A stretch of 15,601 nucleotides of DNA from Gammaproteobacteria bacterium (GCA_021151625.1 JAGKWY010000128.1:1-15601), one strand, 5' to 3'. Counted from the first letter of the stretch, positions 8,120-15,586 are shown. Program-made: numbers and translations. The notes: generated from the sequence alone by a model not told the origin.

Positions 8120-8583
8120 TGTCTGTGTGTGAGTCTTCTCCTCAAATTAATGAATCCGCAGTTGTATTGCTCTCGCTTGAGCCAGTGCGCTTGGCACTGG
8201 CTGACCGTTTTTATCGCACCCATGGCTATAAAGTGAAATGCGCTCCACACGAGCGGGTATTTGTGTTGTCCTCACCGGAAGGCGAGTGGGTTGCTGCCGC
8301 GCGCTTTGTTCCCCAAAGTTCTGGTCATTACTGGCTGCGCAATTTATTGGTGGCTCCCGCATATCGTGGTCAGGGCTTGGCCACCCGGTTGCTGAATCAG
8401 GTTAAACCGCTGATTGCCCCGCGGGGTTGTTATTGCTTTGCGCTACCGCACTTGACCGACTTTTATGCAAGGCTGACATTTGAGCGCGACCCGCAACATT
8501 GCCCGATCGATATCGCTGCTATTCATTCCCGCTATCGCGCGCGTGGCCGCGACTGGGTATTGATGGGTTATCAACAGCACTAA
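8119..8583 (+). CDS. GNAT family N-acetyltransferase
   Basis: This is a probable acetyl-CoA-dependent N-acetyltransferase of 154 residues. The acetyl-CoA-binding motif A is clear: LRNLLVAPAYRGQGLATRLL (73-92), with the R/Q-x2-G-x-G/A element at R83-G84-Q85-G86-L87-A88. The C-terminal half has the F-Y-A-R-L-x-F-E segment (115-122) common in motif B of the fold. Its ATG shares one base with the TGA of the VWA gene, so the two are probably translationally coupled. The substrate cannot be told. A T-rich stretch follows the stop but has no clear hairpin. Confidence 0.9.
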   Translation: MSVCESSPQINESAVVLLSLEPVRLALADRFYRTHGYKVKCAPHERVFVLSSPEGEWVAAARFVPQSSGHYWLRNLLVAPAYRGQGLATRLLNQVKPLIAPRGCYCFALPHLTDFYARLTFERDPQHCPIDIAAIHSRYRARGRDWVLMGYQQH

Positions 8584-8643
8584 AAACTTTTTTATCCGGG
8601 CCATAAGTAAAACCAAATGGCTGCTGCGGGTGTCTCTATCTAT

Positions 8644-8661
8644 AGTTCAGTTAACTCAACT
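8644..8661. promoter_or_regulatory. Near-perfect palindrome upstream of dps
   Basis: AGTTCAGTTAACTCAACT is an 18-base palindrome with one mismatched pair (positions 5 and 14). It is followed at once by the perfect palindrome ACTTAAGT (8659-8666). It lies 25 bases before the Dps start, where a repressor or activator site would act. No known regulator's consensus is matched. Confidence 0.4.
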
Positions 8662-8685
8662 TAAGTGCATGGCTAAGGAGTCACT

Positions 8686-9153
8686 ATGAATATCGATATT
8701 GGAATTTCCCAGGTTCAGCGCGAGGAAATTGCGCAGGGCTTATCCCGCTTATTGGCTGATACCTACACACTTTACCTTAAAACCCATAACTTCCATTGGA
8801 ACGTCACTGGCCCAATGTTCCAGACGTTGCATTTGATGTTTGAAACCCAATACACCGAGCTGGCTTTGGCCGTGGACCTGGTGGCAGAGCGTATTCGCTC
8901 ATTGGGTTTTCCCGCGCCGGGCACGTACAAACAATACGCAGCGCTGAGTAGTATTAAAGAGGAAGAGGGGATTCCTAAAGCCCAGGAGATGATCAAGTTA
9001 TTGGTAGAGGGACAAGAAGCGGTAGTGCGTACAGCTCGCTCCTTATATCCGGTTGTTGAATCTGCACAGGATGAAGCCACAGCAGATTTGCTAACCCAAC
9101 GCATTCAGTTGCACGAAAAAACGGCTTGGATGCTGCGCAGTTTGCTCGAATAG
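8686..9153 (+). CDS. dps: Dps family ferritin-like DNA-protection protein
   Basis: Dps proteins form 12-subunit shells that oxidise Fe(II) with hydrogen peroxide and store the iron, limiting oxidative damage. The 155-residue sequence carries the signature HNFHWNVTGPMFQTLHLMFE. The ferroxidase ligands align with those of E. coli Dps at equal spacing: H37, H49, E53, D64 and E68 (VDLVAERIRSLG). The N-terminus is short and lacks the Lys-rich tail that gives E. coli Dps its DNA binding, so it may be a non-DNA-binding or weakly binding member. A strong ribosome site (TAAGGAG) precedes the ATG. It stands alone, with a palindrome upstream and a terminator downstream. Confidence 0.96.
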   Translation: MNIDIGISQVQREEIAQGLSRLLADTYTLYLKTHNFHWNVTGPMFQTLHLMFETQYTELALAVDLVAERIRSLGFPAPGTYKQYAALSSIKEEEGIPKAQEMIKLLVEGQEAVVRTARSLYPVVESAQDEATADLLTQRIQLHEKTAWMLRSLLE

Positions 9154-9179
9154 TTTTACCCGCGCATAACCCGCTAAAG

Positions 9180-9212
9180 AGCCCGGCACTGCATTAGTTG
9201 TCGGGCTTTTTT
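9180..9212 (+). terminator. Intrinsic terminator after dps
   Basis: AGCCCGGCA (9180-9188) pairs with TGTCGGGCT (9199-9207) in a 9-bp stem with one G-T pair and a 10-base loop. A T-run reaches 9212. Confidence 0.9.
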
Positions 9213-9438
9213 GTTTGTTTTTTCGCCGTACAAATCTGGGAAGTTTCCCAGAACGCGTTTCAAGTCGTCCTGAGAAGTTAAAAAATGAACCCCAATTTTG
9301 TAAATATGATTTTTTAACTATCTGATTGAAAAAGATTTTTTACTCATACTAGTAAAACGATTTTTTTCGAACTTCCCACCTTGGCCAATCGAAGTCTACT
9401 CGGACGCCTGTTTTGCGTGAACTGGTAAATATAGCCTC
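9213..9438. other. AT-rich gene-free region with a perfect palindrome and related half-sites
   Basis: No gene is seen between the dps terminator and the receptor (9213-9575). The upstream part holds a perfect inverted repeat, TCTGGGAAGTTTCCCAGA (9235-9252). Related copies of its half TGGGAAGTT occur as TGAGAAGTT (9271-9279) and, inverted, as AACTTCCCA (9370-9378). The stretch between them (about 9280-9367) is very AT-rich with several A and T runs, as in a bent promoter region. No consensus -35/-10 pair at 16-18 bases could be settled on. The repeated half-site suggests binding by a dimeric regulator of the receptor gene. Confidence 0.5.
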
Positions 9439-9531
9439 GGGATTAGTAGTAGCTCCCTATTGTTAATCCCTCAATAAGCAAGACCAGTGAGGTAACTGGC
9501 TTAGGGTTGTCACCCTGCGGAGGCACCCGCA
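9439..9531 (+). promoter_or_regulatory. Tandem hairpins in the presumed 5' leader of the receptor gene
   Basis: Four inverted repeats lie one after another. They are GGGATTA/TAATCCC (9439-9445/9464-9470), AAG(A)CCAGT/ACTGGCTT (9480-9488/9495-9502), AGGGT/ACCCT (9503-9507/9512-9516) and TGCGG/CCGCA (9516-9520/9527-9531). The middle pair abut without a gap. The last ends about 31 bases before the ribosome site. I do not recognise a known riboswitch. The pairings are seen; a folded leader RNA is an inference. Confidence 0.4.
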
Positions 9532-9575
9532 CTACAGCGAGTTACGATAACAATAACGGTTCGAGGATTAAGTTC

Positions 9576-12527
9576 ATGCAAAACCCAATGACATTTAAAA
9601 AGAAAGTGATTGCTACCACTGTTGCATCGGTCATGGCAGCAGGTTTCAGTAGCATCGCGGTTGCACAGGATGATGGTGTAGTCGAAGAAGTAATGGTGAC
9701 TGGTATTCGCGGTTCTTTGACTCGCGCGGTGGATGTCAAACGTAACTCACCAGGCGTTGTCGATGCCATTTCTTCAGACATTGGTGAAGGTGGTGGTGTT
9801 GATAGCACCCGCTCATTTGATATGAGCAACATTGCTTCTGAATCTGTTACCGGTGTACAAGTTTATAAAACTGGTAAGGCAAGTGTTCCTACGGGTGGTA
9901 TTGGCGCAACGGTGAATCTTTCAACCGCCAAACCATTTGATTTTGATGGTTTTAAAGCCTCAGTCGGTGGCAAAGCATTATTTGACCAATCTAACGACAT
10001 TGGCGATGACGTCACGCCAGAGTTGTCTGGTTTTGTTAGCTGGTCTAATGATATGTTTGGTGCATCGTTATCGCTTGCTCACCAAGAGCGTGATAGCGGC
10101 CGCTCGGGTTATGCGAATAGTGGTTGGGGTGATAAGTTACAACGCTACGCAGGCGGCGATATCTTCAACAGTGGTTATACACCAGGTGCTGTTGTGGTTA
10201 ATGAGCCAACCAAGGCTACGCCAAACGTGCCTGGTACAGGTGATTTGGCTACACGTCTCCAGGAAGCGAATTTCTTTCATACGGACACATCACGCGAGCG
10301 TGACAACGCTTTGTTGACATTGCAATTCCAGCCTACCGATAAAATTACTGCAACACTTGATGTTCTTAGTGTGAAAACCAAAACCGAATCGCAACAAGCG
10401 ATTTACTCTTTATGGTTCTCTGATGGTGCATGGCCAACGAATGCTGTGCAGTGGGATGACAGCTCAATCAGTAAATCCCCGCTTTATGTATGGCAGTCAA
10501 ATCCAACTGGCGCCCCTCGCGATGTTGCGTTGAAAAACTCGTTACGTTCTGCTGAGAACAAATTGGATGACGTAGGTTTGAACCTGGCCTATCAAGCTAC
10601 CGATGAGTTGAGCTTTGCGCTCGATGTTCACAAGGCTGAATCAAGCGCAACCCCTTATGCTGCACCAGGCTCAAACGTTACGCTGGGTATAGGTGTAAAC
10701 ACCTTGCTGGCTCAAGGTTTGGATATGAGCGGTGATCTGCCTTTGATTGCAAGCGTTGTGCAAAACGGTAGTATCAAGAAGAGTGATGTGGGCTCGACCA
10801 TTAGCCAATTGGTGAATGCTCGTGCCTGGCAAGATGTTGAAGAAGCCAAGGTTTCTGGTAAGTACGAGTTCTCGGATTCTGGTTCTATTAACTTCGGTAT
10901 AAGCTCACTGCAAACTGAATCGATTCAAAAGCAATCCGACATCGGTAATGCCACCATGAGAGGTGGTTGGAGTGTTGCTGCACCGGGTGATATTGACCCT
11001 GATTTGTTTGAGTTAATTAACTTCAACGATTATTTTGATGGCTATAACTCTAACCTGTCATCTGGAGCCAAAGATTTGTTTGCCAAGGCAGGCAATAACG
11101 GTGACAAAGCAACATCCAACATTACCGGCGTACGCGTTACTAATTTTAATGAGGTGGCCAGGCAAATGTTTGCTGACTCACCGGATAAGATTCCTTACGC
11201 GGCTAACCCGGTTGACAGTACTGACCGTAAGATTCTTGAAGATGTCCAGGCGGCCTATGTTGAAACCAACCTCACCGGTAACCTGGGTGGTATGGAAGTA
11301 GATGTATCTGCTGGCCTTCGCTATGAAACCACCGATGTAGAGTCTTACTCGCGTGTTTCTCCAAGAAAGATCACCTGGACATCCGATAGGGACTTCAACA
11401 ATGAAGCTATTGGTGCCGCTGGTTCGCTTCCTTACACGGTTAACAAATACGATTACACCAATGTGCTCCCTAATTTGGACTTGACCTTCCATATTAGTGA
11501 AGACCTGGTTGCCCGTGCATCCAGCAGTAAAACGATTTCCCGTGCAAACTACGACCAACTGCAGATGGGCGCCGCCGGTAATGCGCCAAGAGGTGGTCCA
11601 CTGTTGGCTGGTGGTTCGCTGGGTACTAGCAGTGATGGTAACGTTAAGCTGAAACCAATTGAATCTAACAACATCGACTTCTCGGTTGAATATTACTTCA
11701 ACGATACCGATTATGTGTCGATTGGTTTCTTCGATAAGCGTGTACCTAACTTCATTGGTACCGAAGAAAGTAACGTTACTTACGCGGGTACATTGGATCC
11801 AAGTAATGGTCCGCGCGCGCGCGCAGCGGCGGCTGCATTGACGGCAGCTGGCATTCCGGTCAATGAACGCACCCTGTTCGAGCAGGTTGTTCGGATGAAT
11901 ACGAGTGGTTGTATCAATGCTCCAGGATCTAATTTGTGTGGATCTGGTGGCCTTGCTTCACAAGACGAAACTATTTATCAGAGCTATAAAACTGGTGCAG
12001 ATATTGTTGCTGTAGCGGGTGACCCAGGTGTTACCAATATCACGTCCATGCCTACAAACTCTAAGGACGCTGTGTTAAATGGTTGGGAGTTCGCGGGTCA
12101 ACACTTCTTCGGTGATAGTGGTTTTGGTATTCAAGCTAACTACACCGTTGTTAATGGCAGCATTAGCTACGACCTGTATGCAGAACCTGGCTCTGCGACT
12201 CAATTTGCGTTGACTGGTTTGAGTGATTCGGCCAACCTGATTGGTATCTATGAAAATGACCAATGGCAAGCGCGTATTGCGTACAACTGGCGCGACAAGT
12301 TCCTGAGTAACGCGAACGTTGGTGGTGGTGAGCCTGAGTTTACCGATGACTATGGCCAGGTTGACTTCAACGTAGGTTACAAAGTTACTGATGATCTCAC
12401 CATATCGTTTGAAGGTACTAACGTGTTGGCTGAAGATAAGAAAACCTATGGTCGCACTGAAAACCAAGTAAGATACATCGATATATTAGAGGCTCGTTAT
12501 GCGCTGTCAGCGCGTTACAACTTCTAA
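9576..12527 (+). CDS. TonB-dependent outer-membrane receptor with a shortened plug domain
   Basis: This should be a 22-strand outer-membrane transporter energised by TonB, of the kind (TIGR01782-like) that Cellvibrio and Caulobacter use for carbohydrates and other ligands. The ATG at 9576 has GAGG 9 bases upstream and gives 983 residues. The signal peptide is cleaved near AVA-QDD (30/31). A TonB-box-like EEVMVTG (37-43) follows. The plug then runs straight from DIG (68-70) through EGGGVDST to RSFDMSNIASESVTGVQVYKT. The usual middle part, with its VRGFGP- and LNGR-type motifs, is absent. The later plug (PTGGIGATVNL, 105-115) and the long barrel are intact and end in the outer-membrane signature Y-N-F. 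Only two cysteines (C779, C788) were found, probably a loop disulfide. The ligand is unknown. Confidence 0.93.
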   Translation: MQNPMTFKKKVIATTVASVMAAGFSSIAVAQDDGVVEEVMVTGIRGSLTRAVDVKRNSPGVVDAISSDIGEGGGVDSTRSFDMSNIASESVTGVQVYKTGKASVPTGGIGATVNLSTAKPFDFDGFKASVGGKALFDQSNDIGDDVTPELSGFVSWSNDMFGASLSLAHQERDSGRSGYANSGWGDKLQRYAGGDIFNSGYTPGAVVVNEPTKATPNVPGTGDLATRLQEANFFHTDTSRERDNALLTLQFQPTDKITATLDVLSVKTKTESQQAIYSLWFSDGAWPTNAVQWDDSSISKSPLYVWQSNPTGAPRDVALKNSLRSAENKLDDVGLNLAYQATDELSFALDVHKAESSATPYAAPGSNVTLGIGVNTLLAQGLDMSGDLPLIASVVQNGSIKKSDVGSTISQLVNARAWQDVEEAKVSGKYEFSDSGSINFGISSLQTESIQKQSDIGNATMRGGWSVAAPGDIDPDLFELINFNDYFDGYNSNLSSGAKDLFAKAGNNGDKATSNITGVRVTNFNEVARQMFADSPDKIPYAANPVDSTDRKILEDVQAAYVETNLTGNLGGMEVDVSAGLRYETTDVESYSRVSPRKITWTSDRDFNNEAIGAAGSLPYTVNKYDYTNVLPNLDLTFHISEDLVARASSSKTISRANYDQLQMGAAGNAPRGGPLLAGGSLGTSSDGNVKLKPIESNNIDFSVEYYFNDTDYVSIGFFDKRVPNFIGTEESNVTYAGTLDPSNGPRARAAAAALTAAGIPVNERTLFEQVVRMNTSGCINAPGSNLCGSGGLASQDETIYQSYKTGADIVAVAGDPGVTNITSMPTNSKDAVLNGWEFAGQHFFGDSGFGIQANYTVVNGSISYDLYAEPGSATQFALTGLSDSANLIGIYENDQWQARIAYNWRDKFLSNANVGGGEPEFTDDYGQVDFNVGYKVTDDLTISFEGTNVLAEDKKTYGRTENQVRYIDILEARYALSARYNF

Positions 12528-12551
12528 TCGTTTGTAGTTGATGTTAGTAAG

Positions 12552-12584
12552 AAAAAGTGCCGCTCTATGAGCGGCACTTTTTTT
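12552..12584 (+). terminator. Strong intrinsic terminator between receptor and SapC-family gene
   Basis: GTGCCGCTC (12557-12565) and GAGCGGCAC (12569-12577) form a perfect 9-bp stem with loop TAT. Five flanking A-T pairs extend it to 14 bp, and a run of seven T residues follows (12578-12584). It ends only 27 bases before the next start codon. Confidence 0.93.
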
Positions 12585-12611
12585 GGTCCATAAAATAAAA
12601 AGGGCAATACG

Positions 12612-13328
12612 ATGAAAGATTTTCAACCCTTAAGCGCTGAGCAGCATAAGACCCTCGGGTATACAGAAAAGTACGGCTCTGAATATGGGCACCAGGTAGG
12701 CGCCGTCATGATACTGCCCAATGAATTTGCCCGGGCTCAACGAGAATATCCCATTTTATTTCGCAAAGATTCTGAGACTGGTCGCTTTTTGCCAGTAGTC
12801 TTACTCGGTTTTGAGGAGCATGAAAATCTCTTCCTTAACGAGAATGCAGTGTGGAATGCACGTTATATTCCACTTGCGGTGAGGCAGGGTCCTTTCCTTA
12901 TAGGGCTCCAGCAACAAGAAGCCGAGCGTAGGCTTGCTATTTACGCAGACCTAAATGATTCAAGACTTCAGCAGGACGTAGCGCCCGCACTGTTCAATGC
13001 GGATGGCCATGCGTCTGCCACCCTAAATAAAATAAGAGATATATTGTCAGCACGCCATAAAGGTCTGGAGGTGCTTGAGCCTATGATCGAAGCCTTTTTA
13101 AAATACGATCTTCTTGAGCGGGTTATATTGGAGATTGATTTATCGAGCGGGGCTACTGTTAAGTTTGATGCTGGTTATACCGTGCATATTGAAAAATTAA
13201 TGGCATTAGAAAGTGCTGCTGTGGTTGAGTTACACAAATCGGGTTTCTTATCGCTTGCGTATAACGTTGCTGACTCTGTAAATAACATACAAGGTTTGAT
13301 TGATATCAAAAACGCGAAAATGAAGTAA
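12612..13328 (+). CDS. SapC family protein
   Basis: This is a 238-residue protein of the SapC family (PF07277 by memory), first named in connection with S-layers and common next to TonB-dependent receptors in Caulobacter- and Cellvibrio-like bacteria. Its molecular role is unknown. Recognisable parts are the N-terminal YGHQVGAVMILPNEFARAQREYPILF (about 25-50), the block LPVVLLGFEEHENLFLNENAVWNARYIPLAVRQGPFLIG (about 60-98) and a C-terminal helical region. No signal peptide or membrane helix is seen, so it is probably cytoplasmic. AGGG (12601-12604) gives a ribosome site 7 bases from the ATG. It follows the receptor's terminator with little room for its own promoter, and precedes the halogenase gene by 37 bases. 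Confidence 0.9.
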   Translation: MKDFQPLSAEQHKTLGYTEKYGSEYGHQVGAVMILPNEFARAQREYPILFRKDSETGRFLPVVLLGFEEHENLFLNENAVWNARYIPLAVRQGPFLIGLQQQEAERRLAIYADLNDSRLQQDVAPALFNADGHASATLNKIRDILSARHKGLEVLEPMIEAFLKYDLLERVILEIDLSSGATVKFDAGYTVHIEKLMALESAAVVELHKSGFLSLAYNVADSVNNIQGLIDIKNAKMK

Positions 13329-13365
13329 GTTAGCATACCCCACATTGATTACTATGAGCTGAGAA

Positions 13366-14865
13366 ATGGCTGAACATACAACAGTAAATTCTATTCGTAA
13401 AATCGTTATTGCAGGTGGCGGCACTTCAGGCTGGTTAGCGGCAGCAGCTATCTCCAAAGTACTTGGTAAAAATCTCGATATCACCCTGATTGAATCGCCG
13501 GAAATTGGGCGAATTGGCGTGGGGGAAGCAACGATTCCTACCCTGCGAGTCTTTCATAAGTTATTGGGAATTAATGATCGAGAGCTCATGGCCCAGGTGC
13601 AAGGAACATTTAAGTTAGGTATTGAGTTTAGTAACTGGGCTAACAAAGGCGATAAATATTTTCACTCTTTTGGAATTACCGGAAAAGAGTGTTGGGCGTG
13701 CCAGTTCCAGCATTTTTGGTTTGCAGGGAAAAAATACGGTATAGATACCCCGTTTGGTGATTACTGCCCTGAGTCTAAAGCGGCGCGATTAGAAAAATGT
13801 AATGGCGAAGATGAAGGTATTAATTATGCCTATCACTTTGATGCAAATTTATACGCAGATTATTTGAAAGCGTTTTCTACAAAGCTCGGTGTTAAGCATG
13901 TTGAAGGGTTTATTGATAAGGTAATTCTTTCCCCGGAAAATGGTTTTATTAAATCGTTGCTATTGAAAGATGGACAGGAAATAGAAGGCGATTTATTTCT
14001 GGATTGCACCGGCTTCAAAGCCATGCTAATAGAAGGGGCTTTAAACACCCCATGGATACCCTATGGTCACTATCTTCCCTGTGATTCTGCGATTGCTATG
14101 CAAACTGAATTGGTGCGCGCCCCAAGGCCTTACACCCAGGCAATAGCGCACGATTTTGGATGGCAGTGGCGAATCCCGCTTCAACACAGAGCAGGAAATG
14201 GTTTGGTTTTTTCCAGTCGACACGTTTCAGATGATGAAGCCATCAACACATTACTGAAAAATCTGGATGGACCTGCTGTTACAGAACCACGCGTTATTAA
14301 ATATAGGACTGGCCGTCGCATGAAGTCCTGGAATAAAAACTGTATTGCGGTGGGGCTTACCGCCAGTTTTATTGAGCCGCTTGAATCTACCTCCATCCAT
14401 TTGGCGATGGCAGCGATTTACCGCTTACTGCGCTATTTTCCGCAAACTGAAATCTCAATGTCGAATGTGGATGAGTTTAATAAGCAGTCCGCTGAAGAAA
14501 TGGATCGTGCGCGCAATTTTGTTATTTTACATTACCACGCAACCCAGCGGGATGACACCGACTTCTGGCGTTATTGTAAGAATATGGAAATACCAGAAGC
14601 CCTGGCGCGTCGAGTAAAATTATTCAAAGATACTGGCGCAATTGCGCTCGAAGAAAAAGAATTATTTTTAAATGATTCCTGGGTTCAGGTAATGATGGGG
14701 CAAGGTATTATGCCTACTTCATACCATCCGATTGTCGACATGATGGAGGAAAAGGAGTTGAAAGGCTTCCTGGCATTCCTGAAAGACGACGTACATAAAA
14801 AAGTAGCGGCCATGCCCTCCCATCAAGAGCTTATCAACAAATACTGTAAGGCTATGCCGGTTTAA
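13366..14865 (+). CDS. Flavin-dependent tryptophan halogenase family protein
   Basis: Members of this family use reduced FAD, O2 and halide to halogenate aromatic rings, classically tryptophan. The 499-residue protein has the FAD-binding GGGTSGWLAA (17-26) and the strongly conserved ESPEIGRIGVGEATIPTL (43-60). The lysine that guides hypohalous acid lies in GTFKLGIEF (K83). The family motif WxWxIP is WQWRIP (266-271). The catalytic Glu lies in FIEPLESTSIH (E340, matching PrnA E346 by motif). All expected active-site residues are therefore present. Extra cysteines at 109, 112, 134 and 145 in the substrate-side insertion are unusual and could bind metal. No flavin reductase lies in the window. 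It starts 37 bases after the SapC-family gene and ends 13 before the next. The true substrate is unlikely to be free tryptophan for certain. Confidence 0.92.
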   Translation: MAEHTTVNSIRKIVIAGGGTSGWLAAAAISKVLGKNLDITLIESPEIGRIGVGEATIPTLRVFHKLLGINDRELMAQVQGTFKLGIEFSNWANKGDKYFHSFGITGKECWACQFQHFWFAGKKYGIDTPFGDYCPESKAARLEKCNGEDEGINYAYHFDANLYADYLKAFSTKLGVKHVEGFIDKVILSPENGFIKSLLLKDGQEIEGDLFLDCTGFKAMLIEGALNTPWIPYGHYLPCDSAIAMQTELVRAPRPYTQAIAHDFGWQWRIPLQHRAGNGLVFSSRHVSDDEAINTLLKNLDGPAVTEPRVIKYRTGRRMKSWNKNCIAVGLTASFIEPLESTSIHLAMAAIYRLLRYFPQTEISMSNVDEFNKQSAEEMDRARNFVILHYHATQRDDTDFWRYCKNMEIPEALARRVKLFKDTGAIALEEKELFLNDSWVQVMMGQGIMPTSYHPIVDMMEEKELKGFLAFLKDDVHKKVAAMPSHQELINKYCKAMPV

Positions 14866-14878
14866 AGAACATTATTGT

Positions 14879-15586
14879 ATGGAATCAATTGCGTACGAGC
14901 TTTGCGAAGAAGCAAACATTGAATGCTATAAAGTTGGCAATGAGCAACAGGAAGTGCTATTGGTTGATAACTACCTTAAAGGCGCTTTGGCGTTAAAAGA
15001 ACGTGCTGTACAGATCAATGAGTTTGCGCGAGCAGACTCCTTTTATCCAGGCGTTCGTATGCAAGTTCCGCAGGAGTACACAATGGCTCTTGTTAAGAAT
15101 TTTGGCTTCTTTATGGAGCAATTTTTTCATTTAGAGGTCAGGCAAATCAAGAAGGCTGTGTCAACGTTTTCGATAATAACAACACGCCAGGATGAGCTTG
15201 GTTTATTGCAGCGCATCCCCCATTTCGATTCTCCATCGCGCAAAGGTTTAGCGTTTGTGCATTATCTACAAACAGTTCCGGGTATGGGCACCTCGTTGTA
15301 TCGCCACAGGCCAACAAACTTTGAATATATTGATGAACAGCGCTATCCCGGTTACATAGAAAAAATACAAGCGCGATTCCCCACGGAAGATACCTACCCG
15401 GAAGGGTACATCAATGGCACTACCGATCAATTTGAGGAAATAGCCTCATTCGATGCGGTATTTAATCGATTGCTGATGTATAGGGGAACGAGTCTTCACT
15501 GTGGGCAAATTGGTAAAGATTATAATTTTGACCCGAACCCTGCGACGGGCCGGCTTACGATTACATCGTTTTTTGAATTTAAATGA
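14879..15586 (+). CDS. DUF6445-type protein with Fe(II)/2-oxoglutarate oxygenase-like pattern
   Basis: This 235-residue protein resembles the DUF6445 family found beside tryptophan halogenases. Its function is unknown. The residues fit the 2-oxoglutarate oxygenase layout: H-x-D in RIPHFDSP (H115, D117), the strand pair FVHYL...GMGTSLYRHR (126-144), a distal His in MYRGTSLHCGQ (H207) and an Arg in TGRLTITSFFEF (R225) where the 2-oxoglutarate carboxylate would bind. The N-terminal FYPGVR (55-60) is also family-like. No signal peptide is seen. It starts 13 bases after the halogenase gene with only a weak ribosome site, which suggests coupled translation. The oxygenase reading is my inference from spacing and motifs. 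Confidence 0.78.
   Translation: MESIAYELCEEANIECYKVGNEQQEVLLVDNYLKGALALKERAVQINEFARADSFYPGVRMQVPQEYTMALVKNFGFFMEQFFHLEVRQIKKAVSTFSIITTRQDELGLLQRIPHFDSPSRKGLAFVHYLQTVPGMGTSLYRHRPTNFEYIDEQRYPGYIEKIQARFPTEDTYPEGYINGTTDQFEEIASFDAVFNRLLMYRGTSLHCGQIGKDYNFDPNPATGRLTITSFFEFK

Noticed and set aside
9439..9531. Cobalamin or c-di-GMP riboswitch before the receptor
   Set aside because: No B12-box-like or GEMM-type core motif could be found in the leader.
9507..9575. TTG start extending the receptor by 23 residues
   Set aside because: This stretch lies in the hairpin-rich leader, lacks a ribosome site, and would place non-signal residues ahead of a good signal peptide.
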